Origin: Gammaproteobacteria bacterium
GTDB lineage: Bacteria; Pseudomonadota; Gammaproteobacteria; Pseudomonadales; Cellvibrionaceae
NCBI GenBank assembly: GCA_022600975.1
Contig: JAHZJJ010000010.1
Span: forward strand, 1 to 33,684
Reading direction: 5' to 3'
DNA: 33,684 nt
In this document: positions 16,296 to 26,033 of the stretch, piece by piece
Position numbering within the stretch: the first letter of the stretch is position 1
Layout: each line of letters begins with the position of its first letter
The notes under the pieces: generated by a model
Databases searched by the model: none
Seen by the model: only the letters and a program-made list of their open reading frames with translations
What the model was told of the DNA's origin: nothing
Program-made: the position numbers and the translations under genes

Positions 16296-17360
16296 ATGCA
16301 AAAAATAATTTTGACCGTGATCGGTCTGTTGCTAACTTGTGCTGTTGAGGCTGCTGATGTCCGTCTTAGAGACAATCACCCCGACAGTTATATCGTGCAG
16401 AAGGGCGATACCTTGTGGGATATCTCTGGGCATTTTCTCGCCGAGCCCTGGGCCTGGCCTGAAATCTGGGAAGTTAATCCACAGATTGAAAATCCACATC
16501 TTATTTATCCCGGTGACCGCCTGAGCCTGGTGCATGTGAATGGTCAGCCACAGCTGCGGCTGGAGCGCGGGCCGCGCAGTGTCAGGATGACCCCAAGCAC
16601 GGACAGTCGCCTTCGGCCCGAGGTGCACCGCGAGCCGTTGGGAGAAGCTATTTCAACTATTCCGCTGGGCGCCATCAGCGCTTTTTTATCGCGCACTCGT
16701 ATTGTTAGCCCCAATGGTTTTGACGGCACGCCCTATGTGATTGCCGGTGAGGATCGGCGTATTGTGCTGGGCGCCGGGCAGCGCTTATATGCGCGTGGAG
16801 ATTTTCGCGATGCACTGAGCTCCTATGGGGTTTTTCGCCCTGGTCCGCTGTATGCTGATCCCTTCACTGGTGAAGTGCTAGGGCGTCAGGCGTTGGATGT
16901 GGGTTCAGTCGACTTACTGCAGTTGGATCAGGATCCCAATTTTGAGGAGTATGCGGTTGCGACCATGGGGATCACCCGCACCTCCCGTGATATCCGTCTC
17001 GAAGACCGCTTGCTGGCGGCGGAAGATCGGACCATTGCAGTCTTGTTTCAACCGGGAGCGCCCTCTGTGCCTGTAGATGGCGTGATTCTTGGGCTCGATG
17101 AGGGGGTGACTCAAATTGCAAAATTCGATGTGGTCGCCATTAACCGTGGAGAGAGAGAAGGCTTGCAGCCGGGCCATGTGTTGGCAGTTTATAAGCGCGG
17201 GGCCACTGTGCGTGATCGTTTCAAGCGTGACAGTGTCAAGCTGCCGGACCAGCGTGCTGGTTTGCTGATGGTGTTTCGCAGTTTCGATAAGATGAGCCTG
17301 GGGTTGGTGTTGGAAGCTGATAGAGCATTGTCGGTTTTGGATTCAGTGCGCAATCCCTAG
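16296..17360 (+). CDS. LysM domain-containing exported protein
   Basis: 354 aa. The signal peptide (MQKIILTVIGLLLTCAVEAA) is followed by one LysM peptidoglycan-binding domain at about residues 32-80 (YIVQKGDTLWDISGHF, then PWAWPEIWEVNPQIENPHLI, YPGDRLSL). The remaining ~270 residues are a beta-rich region with no catalytic motif I recognise (IPLGAISAFLSRTRIV, YVIAGEDRRIV, GHVLAVYKRG). Proteins of this architecture, divergent from def and followed by dprA, are conserved in Pseudomonas and relatives. They are thought to be periplasmic or envelope-associated, with undefined function. AGGAA lies 7 bases before the ATG. The 150 bases up to def must hold both divergent promoters. Confidence 0.9.
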   Translation: MQKIILTVIGLLLTCAVEAADVRLRDNHPDSYIVQKGDTLWDISGHFLAEPWAWPEIWEVNPQIENPHLIYPGDRLSLVHVNGQPQLRLERGPRSVRMTPSTDSRLRPEVHREPLGEAISTIPLGAISAFLSRTRIVSPNGFDGTPYVIAGEDRRIVLGAGQRLYARGDFRDALSSYGVFRPGPLYADPFTGEVLGRQALDVGSVDLLQLDQDPNFEEYAVATMGITRTSRDIRLEDRLLAAEDRTIAVLFQPGAPSVPVDGVILGLDEGVTQIAKFDVVAINRGEREGLQPGHVLAVYKRGATVRDRFKRDSVKLPDQRAGLLMVFRSFDKMSLGLVLEADRALSVLDSVRNP

Positions 17361-17378
17361 AATGAGAATAAAAACGCG

Positions 17379-17415
17379 GCATACCCTCAAGGTTGGGGGG
17401 TGCTTTCTATTTTTG
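17379..17415 (+). terminator. Possible weak terminator after the LysM gene
   Basis: GCATACCCTCAA can pair imperfectly with TTGGGGGGTGC across a GG loop, followed by TTTCTATTTTTG. The mismatches make it tentative; dprA starts only 30 bases further on and may rely on readthrough. Confidence 0.25.
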
Positions 17416-17445
17416 CGGCGGAGCTGATGCCGCCGAAGGGTCGCT

Positions 17446-18591
17446 ATGGATGCGTTAACCGCCACTCTGGCTTTGTTGCGGCTGGAAGGGCTGGGCCCCG
17501 CTCGTTACTGGCAGTTGCTTGAGCATTTTGGCAGCGCGCCGGAAGCTCTCGAGGGGCTGCCTGAGCCTATGTTGCAAAAACTCTCTTCGCGAGGGCGGCG
17601 GCAATGGCGAGAATACTCACGTTGTGGAGAGCATTCCGAGCTGATCGATTGGGCTCGGGCTGAGCAGCAGCGTTGTGCGCAAGCCGGTGTGACGCTGATG
17701 CACTGGGGCGCTGGCGATGAGGCGCCGTTGTTGCACCAGATAGCCTGCCCCCCGCCGCTGTTATATTTGCGCGGTAATAGTGCCCTACTACAGCTACCGC
17801 AAATTGCAGTGGTTGGTGCGCGCCGCGCTAGTCGCAATGGTGTCGATAATGCCAAAGCCTTCGCCGCCGATTTGGTCGCTGCTGGATTTGCTATTACTTC
17901 TGGGCTCGCGCTGGGGGTGGATGCTGCGGCGCATCGCGGTGCCCTCGGCGCTGGTGGTGCCACAGTGGCTGTGTTGGGCACTGGGGTTGATAAAAACTAC
18001 CCTCGGCGCAACGCTGAATTGGCGCGAGAAATTGTTGCCTGCGGTGGCTTGCTGGTCAGCGAGTTTTCTCTTGGCAGTGCAGCTGAGGTCGCACATTTCC
18101 CGCGCCGCAATCGCATTATTTCTGGGCTTGCGCTCGGAGTGCTGGTGGTAGAGGCGGCAGCTCGCTCCGGCTCGCTGATTACTGCGCGCCGGGCGTTGGA
18201 GCAGAATCGCGAGGTGTTTGCGATTCCGGGTTCTATACATAACCCGTTGGCGCGCGGGTGCCATCAATTAATTAGAGAGGGTGCAACGCTGGTGGAAACC
18301 AGTGCAGATATTGTCGCTCAGGTGGGTGGTTTGTTGTCGATGGTTGCGCTTTCGGCGCGAGCGCCAGTAGCGCCAACAGAGCAACCGGTTGGCGAGGTAC
18401 AGGTAAAAATAGTGGCGGCACTGGTCGGCGGTTTGCGCAATTTCGAGCAGCTGGCGCAGGATGTGGGTATAGACGCCGGCCAGCTGATGGCAGAGCTGAC
18501 CCAGCTTGAGCTGCAAGGGGTATTGGAGCAGCTGCCCCAAGGGTATCAGTTGACACCGGCGGGGGCCAGGTTAACGACAGTCGGCGATTGA
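17446..18591 (+). CDS. dprA: DNA-processing protein DprA (Smf)
   Basis: 381 aa. An N-terminal helical/SAM-like region (~1-70) precedes the extended Rossmann-fold DprA core at ~100-300. In the core, AVVGARRASRNG lies near residue 121, then GFAITSGLALGVDAAAHRGA, GTGVDKNYPRRN, FPRRNRIISGLALG near 217 and SGSLITARRALEQ near 240. A C-terminal winged-helix domain follows at ~320-378. DprA binds incoming single-stranded DNA and loads RecA during natural transformation; in non-competent species its role is less clear. The gene follows the LysM gene by 85 bases. In pseudomonads tsaC (sua5) usually follows dprA; here the ribosomal S10 operon does. Confidence 0.96.
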   Translation: MDALTATLALLRLEGLGPARYWQLLEHFGSAPEALEGLPEPMLQKLSSRGRRQWREYSRCGEHSELIDWARAEQQRCAQAGVTLMHWGAGDEAPLLHQIACPPPLLYLRGNSALLQLPQIAVVGARRASRNGVDNAKAFAADLVAAGFAITSGLALGVDAAAHRGALGAGGATVAVLGTGVDKNYPRRNAELAREIVACGGLLVSEFSLGSAAEVAHFPRRNRIISGLALGVLVVEAAARSGSLITARRALEQNREVFAIPGSIHNPLARGCHQLIREGATLVETSADIVAQVGGLLSMVALSARAPVAPTEQPVGEVQVKIVAALVGGLRNFEQLAQDVGIDAGQLMAELTQLELQGVLEQLPQGYQLTPAGARLTTVGD

Positions 18592-18767
18592 GCACACTTG
18601 AAAACGGCAGTTAAGGGGGTGAGCAGTTGCAGGAGTGCCATAGCAGGTTCGAAGTGTGAGCCCCTAAGCAGCCTCCATATTCCTTAGTTGAGCGAATCAT
18701 TTTTACCGAGCCACTTCAGTATTGAATGAACTGGGCGCATCAAGTGAAATTAAAGTGCCCAGCGGAG

Positions 18768-18796
18768 TTGACAGGGCTCCTGTTCGCCCGTAGACT
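18768..18796 (+). promoter_or_regulatory. Sigma-70 promoter of the S10 operon
   Basis: TTGACA at 18768-18773 and TAGACT at 18791-18796 are separated by 17 bases, so the -35 is perfect and the -10 differs from TATAAT at two positions. Transcription would start near 18803, about 70 bases before rpsJ. A strong promoter is expected here because no str operon or tuf gene precedes rpsJ. Confidence 0.75.
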
Positions 18797-18803
18797 TCGC
18801 GCT

Positions 18804-18836
18804 CCTTTTCGCCCGCCCACGGGGCTGCGTAAAAGG
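18804..18836 (+). promoter_or_regulatory. Leader hairpin before rpsJ, possible L4 autoregulation site
   Basis: CCTTTT at 18804-18809 pairs with AAAAGG at 18831-18836. CGC/GCG and the inner CCG.../CGG extend the stem, and a T-rich stretch (TCGTTCTTTTAG) follows. In E. coli the S10 leader binds L4 and controls transcription and translation of the operon. This one is much shorter, so an equivalent role is only inferred. Confidence 0.45.
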
Positions 18837-18872
18837 TCGTTCTTTTAGTTTTAATGATTGGAGTTTGATTCC

Positions 18873-19184
18873 ATGCAGGGTCAACGCATTCGAATTCGCC
18901 TGAAGGCGTTCGATCATAAATTGATTGATATGTCTACTCAGGAGATCGTCGAGACGGCAAAGCGCACAGGCGCTCAAGTACGTGGTCCTATCCCACTGCC
19001 GACTCGCAAAGAGAAGTACACCGTGCTGATCTCTCCCCACGTCAATAAAGACGCGCGTGACCAATATGAAATCCGCACTCACAAGCGTTTGCTGGACATA
19101 GTAGAGCCTACCGAAAAAACCGTTGACGCGCTGATGAAGCTCGATCTGGCGGCCGGTGTTGAGGTTCAGATTAGTCTAGGCTAA
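18873..19184 (+). CDS. rpsJ: 30S ribosomal protein S10
   Basis: 103 aa, as in E. coli, starting [19 protein letters not shown]. The ATG at 18873 is chosen over an in-frame TTG at 18858, because GGAG (18860-18863) is its ribosome-binding site. S10 is part of the 30S head and also the NusE partner in antitermination with NusB. It is the first gene of the S10 operon. The 108-base gap to rplC contains a CCCGG/CCGGG hairpin at 19207-19227. Confidence 0.98.
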   Translation: MQGQRIRIRLKAFDHKLIDMSTQEIVETAKRTGAQVRGPIPLPTRKEKYTVLISPHVNKDARDQYEIRTHKRLLDIVEPTEKTVDALMKLDLAAGVEVQISLG

Positions 19185-19292
19185 CGCTGTTAATTAATTG
19201 CCGAATCCCGGGCGAAAACGGTCCGGGTAGTGTAACGCTCTGTGATGGGCGGCCGCAGTGGGTTAAAGCCCCGTGCACTGAGAGGTTGAAAA

Positions 19293-19928
19293 ATGACTAT
19301 AGGTATTGTCGGCCGCAAGAGCGGCATGACCCGTATTTTTACTGAAGATGGCGCTTCTGTTCCGGTCACAGTGATTGAGGTCGCTCCGAACCGTGTCACT
19401 CAGGTAAAGTCCGTGGAAGCCGATGGCTATGCCGCAGTTCAGGTAACTGCTGGCGAGCGTAAAGCTTCCCATGTCCCCAAGCCCCAAGCGGGCCATTTCT
19501 CCAAGGCCAACACAGAGGCCGGCGCAGGTCTTTGGGAGCTGCGTTCTGAAGGTTGTGAAGAAGCTTTCGAGATTGGTGCAGAGCTCACCGTATCCCGTTT
19601 TGAGGCGGGTCAGGTGATTGATGTTACTGGCACTTCCAAGGGTAAAGGTTTCCAGGGCGGTATCAAGCGTTGGAACTTTAGCATGCAGGATGCCACCCAC
19701 GGCAACTCTCTCTCTCACCGCGCTCCCGGTTCTATTGGTCAGTGTCAGACGCCTGGACGTGTATGGAAAGGTAAGAAGATGGCTGGCCACATGGGCGCAG
19801 AGCGGGTAACCGTGCAGAATCTTGAAGTTGTCCGTGTCGACGTCGAACGTAATTTGCTGTTGGTTAAGGGTGCCATTCCCGGCGCTCCCGGTGGCAATGT
19901 GATTGTTCGTCCGGCAGTTAAAGCCTAA
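19293..19928 (+). CDS. rplC: 50S ribosomal protein L3
   Basis: 211 aa (E. coli 209), starting [21 protein letters not shown]3 initiates 50S assembly and reaches the peptidyl transferase centre with a long loop. The loop is visible as [20 protein letters not shown], which contains the glutamine (Q150 in E. coli) methylated by PrmB. Here Cys replaces the Asn of the E. coli GQNQTPG. GAGG lies 7 bases before the ATG. It is cotranscribed with rplD 18 bases on. Confidence 0.98.
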   Translation: MTIGIVGRKSGMTRIFTEDGASVPVTVIEVAPNRVTQVKSVEADGYAAVQVTAGERKASHVPKPQAGHFSKANTEAGAGLWELRSEGCEEAFEIGAELTVSRFEAGQVIDVTGTSKGKGFQGGIKRWNFSMQDATHGNSLSHRAPGSIGQCQTPGRVWKGKKMAGHMGAERVTVQNLEVVRVDVERNLLLVKGAIPGAPGGNVIVRPAVKA

Positions 19929-19946
19929 ATCTTGGGGGAAATGGAT

Positions 19947-20561
19947 ATGGAATTGAATATCGCTACTCCTGAGGGCGCCAGTGGCACAGTGGCTGTCTCT
20001 GAAGTGACTTTTGGGCGTGAGTTTAATCAGGATTTGGTACATCAGGCGGTGATTGCCTATATGGCAGGCGCGCGTCAGGGTACTAAGGGTCAGAAAAATC
20101 GTGCAGCGGTTTCCGGCGGCGGCAAGAAGCCCTGGCGTCAGAAGGGTACCGGTCGCGCTCGTGCCGGAACTATTCGCAGCCCTTTGTGGCGTTCTGGTGG
20201 TGTTACTTTTGCCGCTGAAATGCGCGATCACAGTGTCAAATTAAACAAGAAAATGTATCGCGCAGCAATGCGTTGTATTTTGTCTGAGCTGGCTCGCCAA
20301 GAGCGCTTGTTAGTGGTTGAGTCCTTCGATGTGGAGGCGCCAAAAACCAAGCAGCTAGTGGGTAAATTAGCCCAGTTTGAACTGAAAGAAGCATTGATCA
20401 TTACCGAAGAGGTCAATGAGAACCTGTTTCTGGCCGCGCGCAACCTGCACAAAATTGATATTCGCGATGTGCAAGGTATAGATCCGGTAAGCTTGATTCG
20501 TTTTGACAAGGTTGTGATAACGGTTTCTGCACTCAAAAAACTTGATGAGGTGCTGGGATGA
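19947..20561 (+). CDS. rplD: 50S ribosomal protein L4
   Basis: 204 aa. Of three in-frame starts (TTG 19932, ATG 19941, ATG 19947) the last fits the family ([20 protein letters not shown]) and lies 7 bases after GGGGGA. The long exit-tunnel loop is recognisable as [19 protein letters not shown] near residue 60-80. In E. coli L4 represses its own operon by binding the S10 leader. Its stop overlaps the rplW start (ATGA). Confidence 0.98.
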   Translation: MELNIATPEGASGTVAVSEVTFGREFNQDLVHQAVIAYMAGARQGTKGQKNRAAVSGGGKKPWRQKGTGRARAGTIRSPLWRSGGVTFAAEMRDHSVKLNKKMYRAAMRCILSELARQERLLVVESFDVEAPKTKQLVGKLAQFELKEALIITEEVNENLFLAARNLHKIDIRDVQGIDPVSLIRFDKVVITVSALKKLDEVLG

Positions 20562-20863
20562 AACAAGAGCGACTCTATAAAGTACTGTTGGGTCCGGTAA
20601 TTTCCGAGAAGGCAGCAGGTCTGGCTGACGTTGCCAACCAGGCGGTCTTCAAAGTGACAACCGATGCGTGCAAAGCCGAAATCAAAGCCGCTGTGGAAAA
20701 GCTATTTAGTGTTTCCGTAGAGCAGGTTCGGGTGGTGAACGTCAAAGGTAAAACCAAGCGTACGCGCAATGGCCTCGGCCGGCGCAGCGATTGGAAAAAA
20801 GCGTATGTTCGCCTCTCTGAAGGCAGCGATATCAACTTTGAAGCTGCCGACATAACGGCTTAA
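20558..20863 (+). CDS. rplW: 50S ribosomal protein L23
   Basis: 101 aa (E. coli 100). It begins [19 protein letters not shown] and has the conserved [20 protein letters not shown] loop. L23 lies at the tunnel exit and docks trigger factor and SRP. The ATG overlaps the rplD stop by four bases, so the two are translationally coupled. Confidence 0.97.
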   Translation: MKQERLYKVLLGPVISEKAAGLADVANQAVFKVTTDACKAEIKAAVEKLFSVSVEQVRVVNVKGKTKRTRNGLGRRSDWKKAYVRLSEGSDINFEAADITA

Positions 20864-20880
20864 GAAAGGGGACAGTTGCA

Positions 20881-21705
20881 ATGCCGATTGTAAAGAGTAA
20901 ACCAACTTCTCCGGGCCGTCGTCACCTGGTCAGTGTCGTTAATCACGATCTGCATAAAGGTGCGCCCTACGCGCCACTGTTGGAGAAAAAATCCAAAACC
21001 GGCGGCCGCAATAACAACGGTCGCATCACCACTCGTCATATTGGTGGTGGCCATAAGCAACACTATCGGATGGTTGATTTTAGGCGCAACAAAGATGGTA
21101 TTTCTGCCACTGTTGAGCGCTTGGAATACGATCCGAACCGCACTGCACATCTCGCTCTGATTTGCTATGCGGATGGTGAGCGCCGTTACATCATTGCACC
21201 GAAAGGATTGCAGGTGGGCGCTAAAGTGCAGTCTGGTGATGCCGCGCCGATCAGCGTCGGCAACACTTTACCGCTGCGCAATATTCCAGTGGGTTCGATT
21301 ATCCACGGAATTGAACTAAAGCCGGGCAAGGGTGCTCAGTTAGCCCGTTCCGCGGGTGCGTCGGTACAGTTGGTTGCCCGTGAGGGTCAGTATGCGACTA
21401 TCCGCCTGCGTTCCGGTGAAATGCGTCGGGTGTTGTCTGAGTGCAGGGCCACCCTGGGTGAAGTGAGCAATTCCGAGCATAGTCTGCGTAAACTGGGCAA
21501 GGCCGGCGCCAAGCGCTGGCGTGGCGTTCGCCCGACCGTTCGCGGTGTGGCGATGAACCCGGTGGATCACCCACATGGTGGTGGTGAAGGCCGTACTTCG
21601 GGTGGCCGCCATCCGGTAACGCCTTGGGGTGTTCCGACCAAGGGTAAGAAAACGCGTAAGAACAAGCGCACCGATAAAATGATTGTACGTCGTCGCGGCA
21701 AGTAA
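20881..21705 (+). CDS. rplB: 50S ribosomal protein L2
   Basis: 274 aa (E. coli 273). It is needed for subunit joining and peptidyl transferase activity. The signature [20 protein letters not shown] near residues 225-245 is intact and includes the conserved functional His. The lysine/arginine-rich C-terminus ends [14 protein letters not shown] lies 9 bases before the ATG. Confidence 0.99.
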   Translation: MPIVKSKPTSPGRRHLVSVVNHDLHKGAPYAPLLEKKSKTGGRNNNGRITTRHIGGGHKQHYRMVDFRRNKDGISATVERLEYDPNRTAHLALICYADGERRYIIAPKGLQVGAKVQSGDAAPISVGNTLPLRNIPVGSIIHGIELKPGKGAQLARSAGASVQLVAREGQYATIRLRSGEMRRVLSECRATLGEVSNSEHSLRKLGKAGAKRWRGVRPTVRGVAMNPVDHPHGGGEGRTSGGRHPVTPWGVPTKGKKTRKNKRTDKMIVRRRGK

Positions 21706-21743
21706 GCCGCGCGTCGTCCTGAGCAGCTAGAGAGGAATCGACA

Positions 21744-22022
21744 GTGCCACGCTCGTTAAAGAAAGGTCCCTTTATTGATCTACATCTGATCAAAAAGGTG
21801 GAGGCGGCGATTGCAGCCAATGATCGTCGACCGATTAAAACCTGGTCACGCCGTTCCATGATCATGCCAGAAATGGTGGGTCTGACGATAGCCGTACACA
21901 ACGGCCGTCTGCATGTCCCTGTATTGATCAATGAGGAAATGGTGGGCCATAAGCTGGGTGAGTTCGCTGGCACCCGCACCTATCGCGGCCATGCCGCGGA
22001 CAAGAAAGCGAAAAAGGGCTAA
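21744..22022 (+). CDS. rpsS: 30S ribosomal protein S19
   Basis: 92 aa with a GTG start, supported by AGAGGA upstream and by the family N-terminus (M)[15 protein letters not shown]19 forms a dimer with S13 in the 30S head. The hallmark region [20 protein letters not shown] is present near residue 52. Confidence 0.98.
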   Translation: MPRSLKKGPFIDLHLIKKVEAAIAANDRRPIKTWSRRSMIMPEMVGLTIAVHNGRLHVPVLINEEMVGHKLGEFAGTRTYRGHAADKKAKKG

Positions 22023-22037
22023 GCCGAGGGTATAAAG

Positions 22038-22370
22038 ATGGAAGTAGCAGCAAAATTACGTGGTGCTCGTCTTTCGGCACAAAAGGCGCGGTTGGTAGCT
22101 GATCAAGTTCGCGGTAAAGGTGTTGAAGAAGCCCTCGACCTTCTGGCATTTAGCCACAAGAAGGGTGCAGTGATCGTCAAGAAGGTTTTGGAGTCAGCGA
22201 TTGCCAACGCCGAGCACAATGATGGTGCAGATGTCGATGATTTGAAGGTTTCGACGATTTTTGTGGATGAGGGCACGACCATGAAGCGGATCAAACCGCG
22301 GGCTAAAGGTCGAGCTGATCGGATTCTTAAGCGTACTTGTCACATTACTGTGAAAGTGGCCGAGAAGTAA
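22038..22370 (+). CDS. rplV: 50S ribosomal protein L22
   Basis: 110 aa, the same as E. coli. It lines the nascent-peptide tunnel with a beta-hairpin whose tip is [20 protein letters not shown] near residue 84-103, the region altered in macrolide-resistant strains; no insertion or deletion is seen. It begins [20 protein letters not shown] after a GAGGG site. Confidence 0.98.
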   Translation: MEVAAKLRGARLSAQKARLVADQVRGKGVEEALDLLAFSHKKGAVIVKKVLESAIANAEHNDGADVDDLKVSTIFVDEGTTMKRIKPRAKGRADRILKRTCHITVKVAEK

Positions 22371-22389
22371 GAGAACAGGCGAGAAAACC

Positions 22390-23070
22390 ATGGGACAAAA
22401 AGTCAATCCTACCGGCATTCGTCTGGGTATCGTTAAAAAGCATACTTCAGTTTGGTATGCCGGCAGCGACGAGTACGCAGACAAACTGTATACGGATCTG
22501 AAAGTTCGCGAATTTATTCGCAAAAAGCTGGCTCACGCTTCGGTGAGCCGGGTTGAAATTCAGCGCCCGGCAAACACTGCCCGCGTTACTATTTACACTG
22601 CCCGCCCGGGTATTGTGATTGGTAAAAAAGGTGAAGATGTCGAGCGCCTGCGCCGAGAAGTCAGCGCTAAAATGGGTGTGCCCGTACACATCGATATCGA
22701 AGAGGTGCGCAAGCCCGATCTCGATGCGGTGCTGGTGGGGCAGAATGTCGCTCAGCAGCTGGAACGTCGGGTGATGTTTCGTCGCGCTATGAAGCGTGCG
22801 GTGCAAAACGCCATGCGTCAGGGTGCCGAAGGTGTCAAGATTCAGGTGAGTGGTCGTCTCGGTGGTGCAGAAATAGCCCGCACCGAATGGTATCGCGAAG
22901 GGCGTGTGCCACTGCACACTCTGCGTGCCAATATTGACTATGCCTCCGTTGAAGCGTTGACCACTTACGGCATTATCGGTATTAAAATTTGGATCTTTAA
23001 AGGTGAGGTAATCGGCGATGAGATCGTCGATGAGCGGCCGCAAAAGACCCGAAAAAAAGCTGCTAAATAA
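22390..23070 (+). CDS. rpsC: 30S ribosomal protein S3
   Basis: 226 aa (E. coli 233), starting [21 protein letters not shown] type II KH domain ([20 protein letters not shown], residues ~73-92) binds RNA at the mRNA entry site. The C-terminal S3 domain ([20 protein letters not shown]) is complete. The C-terminal tail is a few residues shorter than in E. coli. Confidence 0.98.
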   Translation: MGQKVNPTGIRLGIVKKHTSVWYAGSDEYADKLYTDLKVREFIRKKLAHASVSRVEIQRPANTARVTIYTARPGIVIGKKGEDVERLRREVSAKMGVPVHIDIEEVRKPDLDAVLVGQNVAQQLERRVMFRRAMKRAVQNAMRQGAEGVKIQVSGRLGGAEIARTEWYREGRVPLHTLRANIDYASVEALTTYGIIGIKIWIFKGEVIGDEIVDERPQKTRKKAAK

Positions 23071-23081
23071 GAGGTGCGCAG

Positions 23082-23495
23082 ATGCTACAACCAAAGCGTA
23101 CAAAATTCCGTAAAGTTCAAAAAGGTCGCAATCGCGGTCTCGCTGAACGTGGTTCTAAAGTGAGTTTTGGCGAATTCGGCCTCAAGGCCATTGGTCGCGG
23201 GCGCATTACTGCGCGGCAGATCGAAGCGGCTCGTCGCGCCATGACACGTCACGTTAAACGTGGCGGTAAAATCTGGATCCGTGTGTTTCCAGATAAGCCC
23301 ATTACCAATAAGCCCTTAGAAGTACGGATGGGTAAAGGTAAGGGTGCTGTTGAATATTGGGTGGCACAGATTCAGCCAGGTAGAGTGCTCTATGAAATGG
23401 AGGGCGTGACTGAAGAATTGGCTCGCGAAGCTTTTGAGCTCGCCGCGGCCAAGCTGCCGGTAAAAACAACTTTTGTTAAGCGTTTGGTGATGTAA
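23082..23495 (+). CDS. rplP: 50S ribosomal protein L16
   Basis: 137 aa (E. coli 136), starting [19 protein letters not shown]. It sits near the A-site of the 50S subunit. The conserved [20 protein letters not shown] includes the Arg that YcfD hydroxylates in E. coli. GAGGT precedes the ATG. Its stop overlaps the rpmC start by one base (TAATG). Confidence 0.98.
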   Translation: MLQPKRTKFRKVQKGRNRGLAERGSKVSFGEFGLKAIGRGRITARQIEAARRAMTRHVKRGGKIWIRVFPDKPITNKPLEVRMGKGKGAVEYWVAQIQPGRVLYEMEGVTEELAREAFELAAAKLPVKTTFVKRLVM

Positions 23496-23701
23496 TGAAG
23501 ACTGCAGATCTACGCCAAAAGTCAGTTGAAGAGCTGAATCAGGAATTGCTGAATCAACTTGAATCGCAATTCAAGCTGCGGATGCAAAAGTCCAGCGGCC
23601 AGCTGACTCAGACCCATTTAATGAAGCAGACTCGTCGCGATGTTGCGCGCATTAAGACTGTGTTGAGTGAAAAAACAGCACAAGCAAAGGCAGGTAATTA
23701 A
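23495..23701 (+). CDS. rpmC: 50S ribosomal protein L29
   Basis: 68 aa, slightly longer than the 63 aa of E. coli. It is a two-helix protein near the tunnel exit, with [20 protein letters not shown] and [19 protein letters not shown]. It is translationally coupled to rplP by a TAATG overlap and lies 2 bases before rpsQ. Confidence 0.97.
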   Translation: MKTADLRQKSVEELNQELLNQLESQFKLRMQKSSGQLTQTHLMKQTRRDVARIKTVLSEKTAQAKAGN

Positions 23702-23703
23702 CG

Positions 23704-23967
23704 ATGGCTGAAGCAAAGCTGAAGCGCACTCTTGCCGGCAAGGTAGTGAGTGACAAGATGGATAAAACCATCACCGTTTTGATTGAGCGCCGTGTTAAAC
23801 ACCCGCTCTATGGCAAGATTGTCAATAAATCGACCAAGCTCAAAGCGCATGATGAGAACAATGAATGCGGCATCGGTGATGTTGTGGTTATTGAAGAGTC
23901 TCGTCCATTGTCCAAGAGTAAATCCTGGGCCTTGCAGAAGATTGTTGAGTGTGCGGCAAAGGTTTAA
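23704..23967 (+). CDS. rpsQ: 30S ribosomal protein S17
   Basis: 87 aa (E. coli 84), an OB-fold primary 16S rRNA binder. Visible family core: [57 protein letters not shown]. It is the last gene of the S10 section; 34 bases separate it from rplN. Confidence 0.97.
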   Translation: MAEAKLKRTLAGKVVSDKMDKTITVLIERRVKHPLYGKIVNKSTKLKAHDENNECGIGDVVVIEESRPLSKSKSWALQKIVECAAKV

Positions 23968-24001
23968 TCCCTGACACTTTGCGGGGTTTCGGAGAGAAAC
24001 G

Positions 24002-24370
24002 ATGATTCAAACAGAATCCTATTTGGAAGTCGCTGATAACAGCGGAGCTCGCCGCGTTATGTGCATCAAGGTGTTGGGCGGTTCTCATCGTCGCTATGCC
24101 GGCGTGGGCGATATTATTAAGGTTACCGTGAAAGAGGCTATTCCTCGCGGTAAAGTAAAGAAAGGCCAGGTGATGAATGCTGTGGTAGTTCGCACTAAAA
24201 AAGGTGTGCGTCGTGCCGACGGTTCGCTGGTTAAATTTGACGATAATGCAGCGGTGTTGCTCAACCAGCAACACGCTCCAGTTGGTACCCGTATTTTCGG
24301 GCCGGTGACTCGCGAGCTGCGTGGTGAGAAGTTCATGAAGATCATCTCATTGGCACCTGAAGTTATCTAA
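24002..24370 (+). CDS. rplN: 50S ribosomal protein L14
   Basis: 122 aa (E. coli 123), starting [20 protein letters not shown]. It contacts 16S rRNA at bridge B5/B8 and is the docking site of the silencing factor RsfS. It is the first gene of the spc section. GGAGAG lies 6 bases before the ATG, and no separate promoter is evident. Confidence 0.98.
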   Translation: MIQTESYLEVADNSGARRVMCIKVLGGSHRRYAGVGDIIKVTVKEAIPRGKVKKGQVMNAVVVRTKKGVRRADGSLVKFDDNAAVLLNQQHAPVGTRIFGPVTRELRGEKFMKIISLAPEVI

Positions 24371-24394
24371 CGGGCTTCGAGCGGAGATAGAGTA

Positions 24395-24712
24395 ATGCGC
24401 AAGATCAAGCGTGACGACGAAGTGATTGTTATCGCCGGTCGCGACAAAGGCAAACGTGGTACAGTGCGTAAAGTGCTGAACGATGGCCGCCTGATTGTCG
24501 CCGGTGTGCAGATGATCAAAAAACATCAAAAGCCGAATCCCCAGTTGGGCGTTGCCGGTGGAATTTTGGAAAAAGAAGCTGCTATTCAGTCTTCCAACGT
24601 TGCCATTTATAATTCGTCAACGCAAAAGGCAGATCGGGTGGGCTTCAAAGTGTTGGAAGATGGCACCAAGATTCGCATCTTTAAAACCAGCGGCCAAGCC
24701 GTTGATGCATAA
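24395..24712 (+). CDS. rplX: 50S ribosomal protein L24
   Basis: 105 aa (E. coli 104). It has a KOW motif near the N-terminus ([20 protein letters not shown]) and acts as an early 50S assembly initiator. The [19 protein letters not shown] segment is typical of the family. Confidence 0.98.
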   Translation: MRKIKRDDEVIVIAGRDKGKRGTVRKVLNDGRLIVAGVQMIKKHQKPNPQLGVAGGILEKEAAIQSSNVAIYNSSTQKADRVGFKVLEDGTKIRIFKTSGQAVDA

Positions 24713-24730
24713 GCAGATCAGGTAGATATG

Positions 24731-25270
24731 ATGGCAAGGCTAAAAGAGCTCTATAGCAAAGAACTCGCGCCCAAGTTGAAAGATGACCTGGGGCTAGACA
24801 ATGTGATGTCAGTGCCGCGGATCACCAAGATTACCGTTAACATGGGTGTTGGCGAAGCTGTTGGTGATAAAAAGGTACTCGATCATGCAGTGAATGACAT
24901 GACTGCAATTACGGGTCAAAAACCGATTGTAACCAAAGCGCGCAAATCTATTGCGGGCTTTAAAATTCGCGAAGAATGGCCGATCGGTTGCAAAGTAACT
25001 CTGCGCGGCGAGCGCATGTATGAGTTTCTGGAGCGCCTAATCGCTATTGCAATTCCACGTGTTCGCGATTTTCGCGGCATTAGCCCCAAGCAGTTTGATG
25101 GGCGTGGAAACTTTTCGATGGGTGTTACAGAACAAATTATCTTCCCGGAAATTGACTACGATAAGATAGACAAAATTCGCGGTTTGGATATTTGTATTAC
25201 CACTACAGCGGCAAACGATGATCAAGGTCGTGCGCTGTTGAAAGCGTTTAACTTCCCATTTAAGGGTTAA
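24731..25270 (+). CDS. rplE: 50S ribosomal protein L5
   Basis: 179 aa, as usual, if the second of two adjacent ATGs is used ([16 protein letters not shown]); the first, at 24728, is equally possible. L5 binds 5S rRNA and contacts the P-site tRNA. Visible: [53 protein letters not shown]. Confidence 0.98.
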   Translation: MARLKELYSKELAPKLKDDLGLDNVMSVPRITKITVNMGVGEAVGDKKVLDHAVNDMTAITGQKPIVTKARKSIAGFKIREEWPIGCKVTLRGERMYEFLERLIAIAIPRVRDFRGISPKQFDGRGNFSMGVTEQIIFPEIDYDKIDKIRGLDICITTTAANDDQGRALLKAFNFPFKG

Positions 25271-25279
25271 GAGGATTCT

Positions 25280-25585
25280 ATGGCGAAGAAATCCATGATT
25301 GCGCGTGAACATAAGCGCGCTCGAACCACAGCTAAGTACGCCGAGAAGCGCCAGCAGCTGAAGGCGATCATCGTCAGTGTCAACGTTTCTGATGAGGAAC
25401 GTTGGGAGGCTCAGCAGAAGCTGCAACAATTGCCGCGTGATGCAAGCCCGGTACGCCAGCGTCGTCGCTGTCGTATCACTGGTCGCCCTCACGGTGTCTA
25501 CCGCAAGTTCGGCCTGTGCCGTAACAAATTGCGTGAGGCCGCTATGCGTGGTGACGTACCTGGGCTGGTTAAGTCGAGTTGGTAA
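25280..25585 (+). CDS. rpsN: 30S ribosomal protein S14
   Basis: 101 aa, the long zinc-independent form of Proteobacteria rather than the 61-aa zinc-ribbon form. The C-terminal core [20 protein letters not shown] is followed by [21 protein letters not shown] lies 5 bases before the ATG. Confidence 0.98.
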   Translation: MAKKSMIAREHKRARTTAKYAEKRQQLKAIIVSVNVSDEERWEAQQKLQQLPRDASPVRQRRRCRITGRPHGVYRKFGLCRNKLREAAMRGDVPGLVKSSW

Positions 25586-25628
25586 ATGGCCTAGCCGGTT
25601 AATAGGCAGGTCTGAGGAGTCTCAATAA

Positions 25629-26021
25629 ATGAGTATGCAAGATCCGTTGGCAGATATGCTGACCCGTATCCGCAATGCCCTAGCGCGCGGTAAAGCGAGT
25701 GTCATCATGCCTTCATCTAAACTTAAAGTGTCTGTAGCACAGGTGCTCAAGGGTGAGGGTTACATCACTGAATTCAATGTAAGTGAAGGCGCAAAGCTGG
25801 AATTAACTATTGAACTGAAGTACTTTCAAGGCAAGCCGGTAATCGCTGAGTTGGATCGGGTTTCGCGCCCGGGCCTGCGCACCTATTCCGGTAAAAAAGC
25901 ATTGCCAACCGTGCGCGGTGGCCTGGGTATTGCGATTGTTTCCACCTCTCGGGGTGTGATGACTGATCGTGCGGCCCGGCTGGCTGGTGTCGGTGGCGAA
26001 GTGCTTTGCACCGTATTCTAA
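25629..26021 (+). CDS. rpsH: 30S ribosomal protein S8
   Basis: 130 aa, the same as E. coli, starting [20 protein letters not shown]. The ATG at 25629 is favoured by GAGGAG 9 bases upstream. In E. coli S8 represses the spc operon by binding the rplE start region, which mimics its 16S site. C-terminal [20 protein letters not shown] is conserved. Confidence 0.98.
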   Translation: MSMQDPLADMLTRIRNALARGKASVIMPSSKLKVSVAQVLKGEGYITEFNVSEGAKLELTIELKYFQGKPVIAELDRVSRPGLRTYSGKKALPTVRGGLGIAIVSTSRGVMTDRAARLAGVGGEVLCTVF

Positions 26022-26033
26022 GCGGGGGGTAAT

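Noticed and set aside
18640..18668. GGTTCGAA resembling a tRNA T-loop upstream of rpsJ
   Set aside because: The flanking bases do not form a 5-bp T-stem, and no acceptor, D or anticodon arms can be built.
18592..18767. Possible tuf or tsaC remnant between dprA and rpsJ
   Set aside because: No stretch translates to the EF-Tu C-terminus or to TsaC motifs in any frame I read.
19263..20231. 322-codon open frame on the minus strand across rplC and rplD
   Set aside because: It is antisense to two intact, highly conserved ribosomal genes, and its composition follows from their codon usage.
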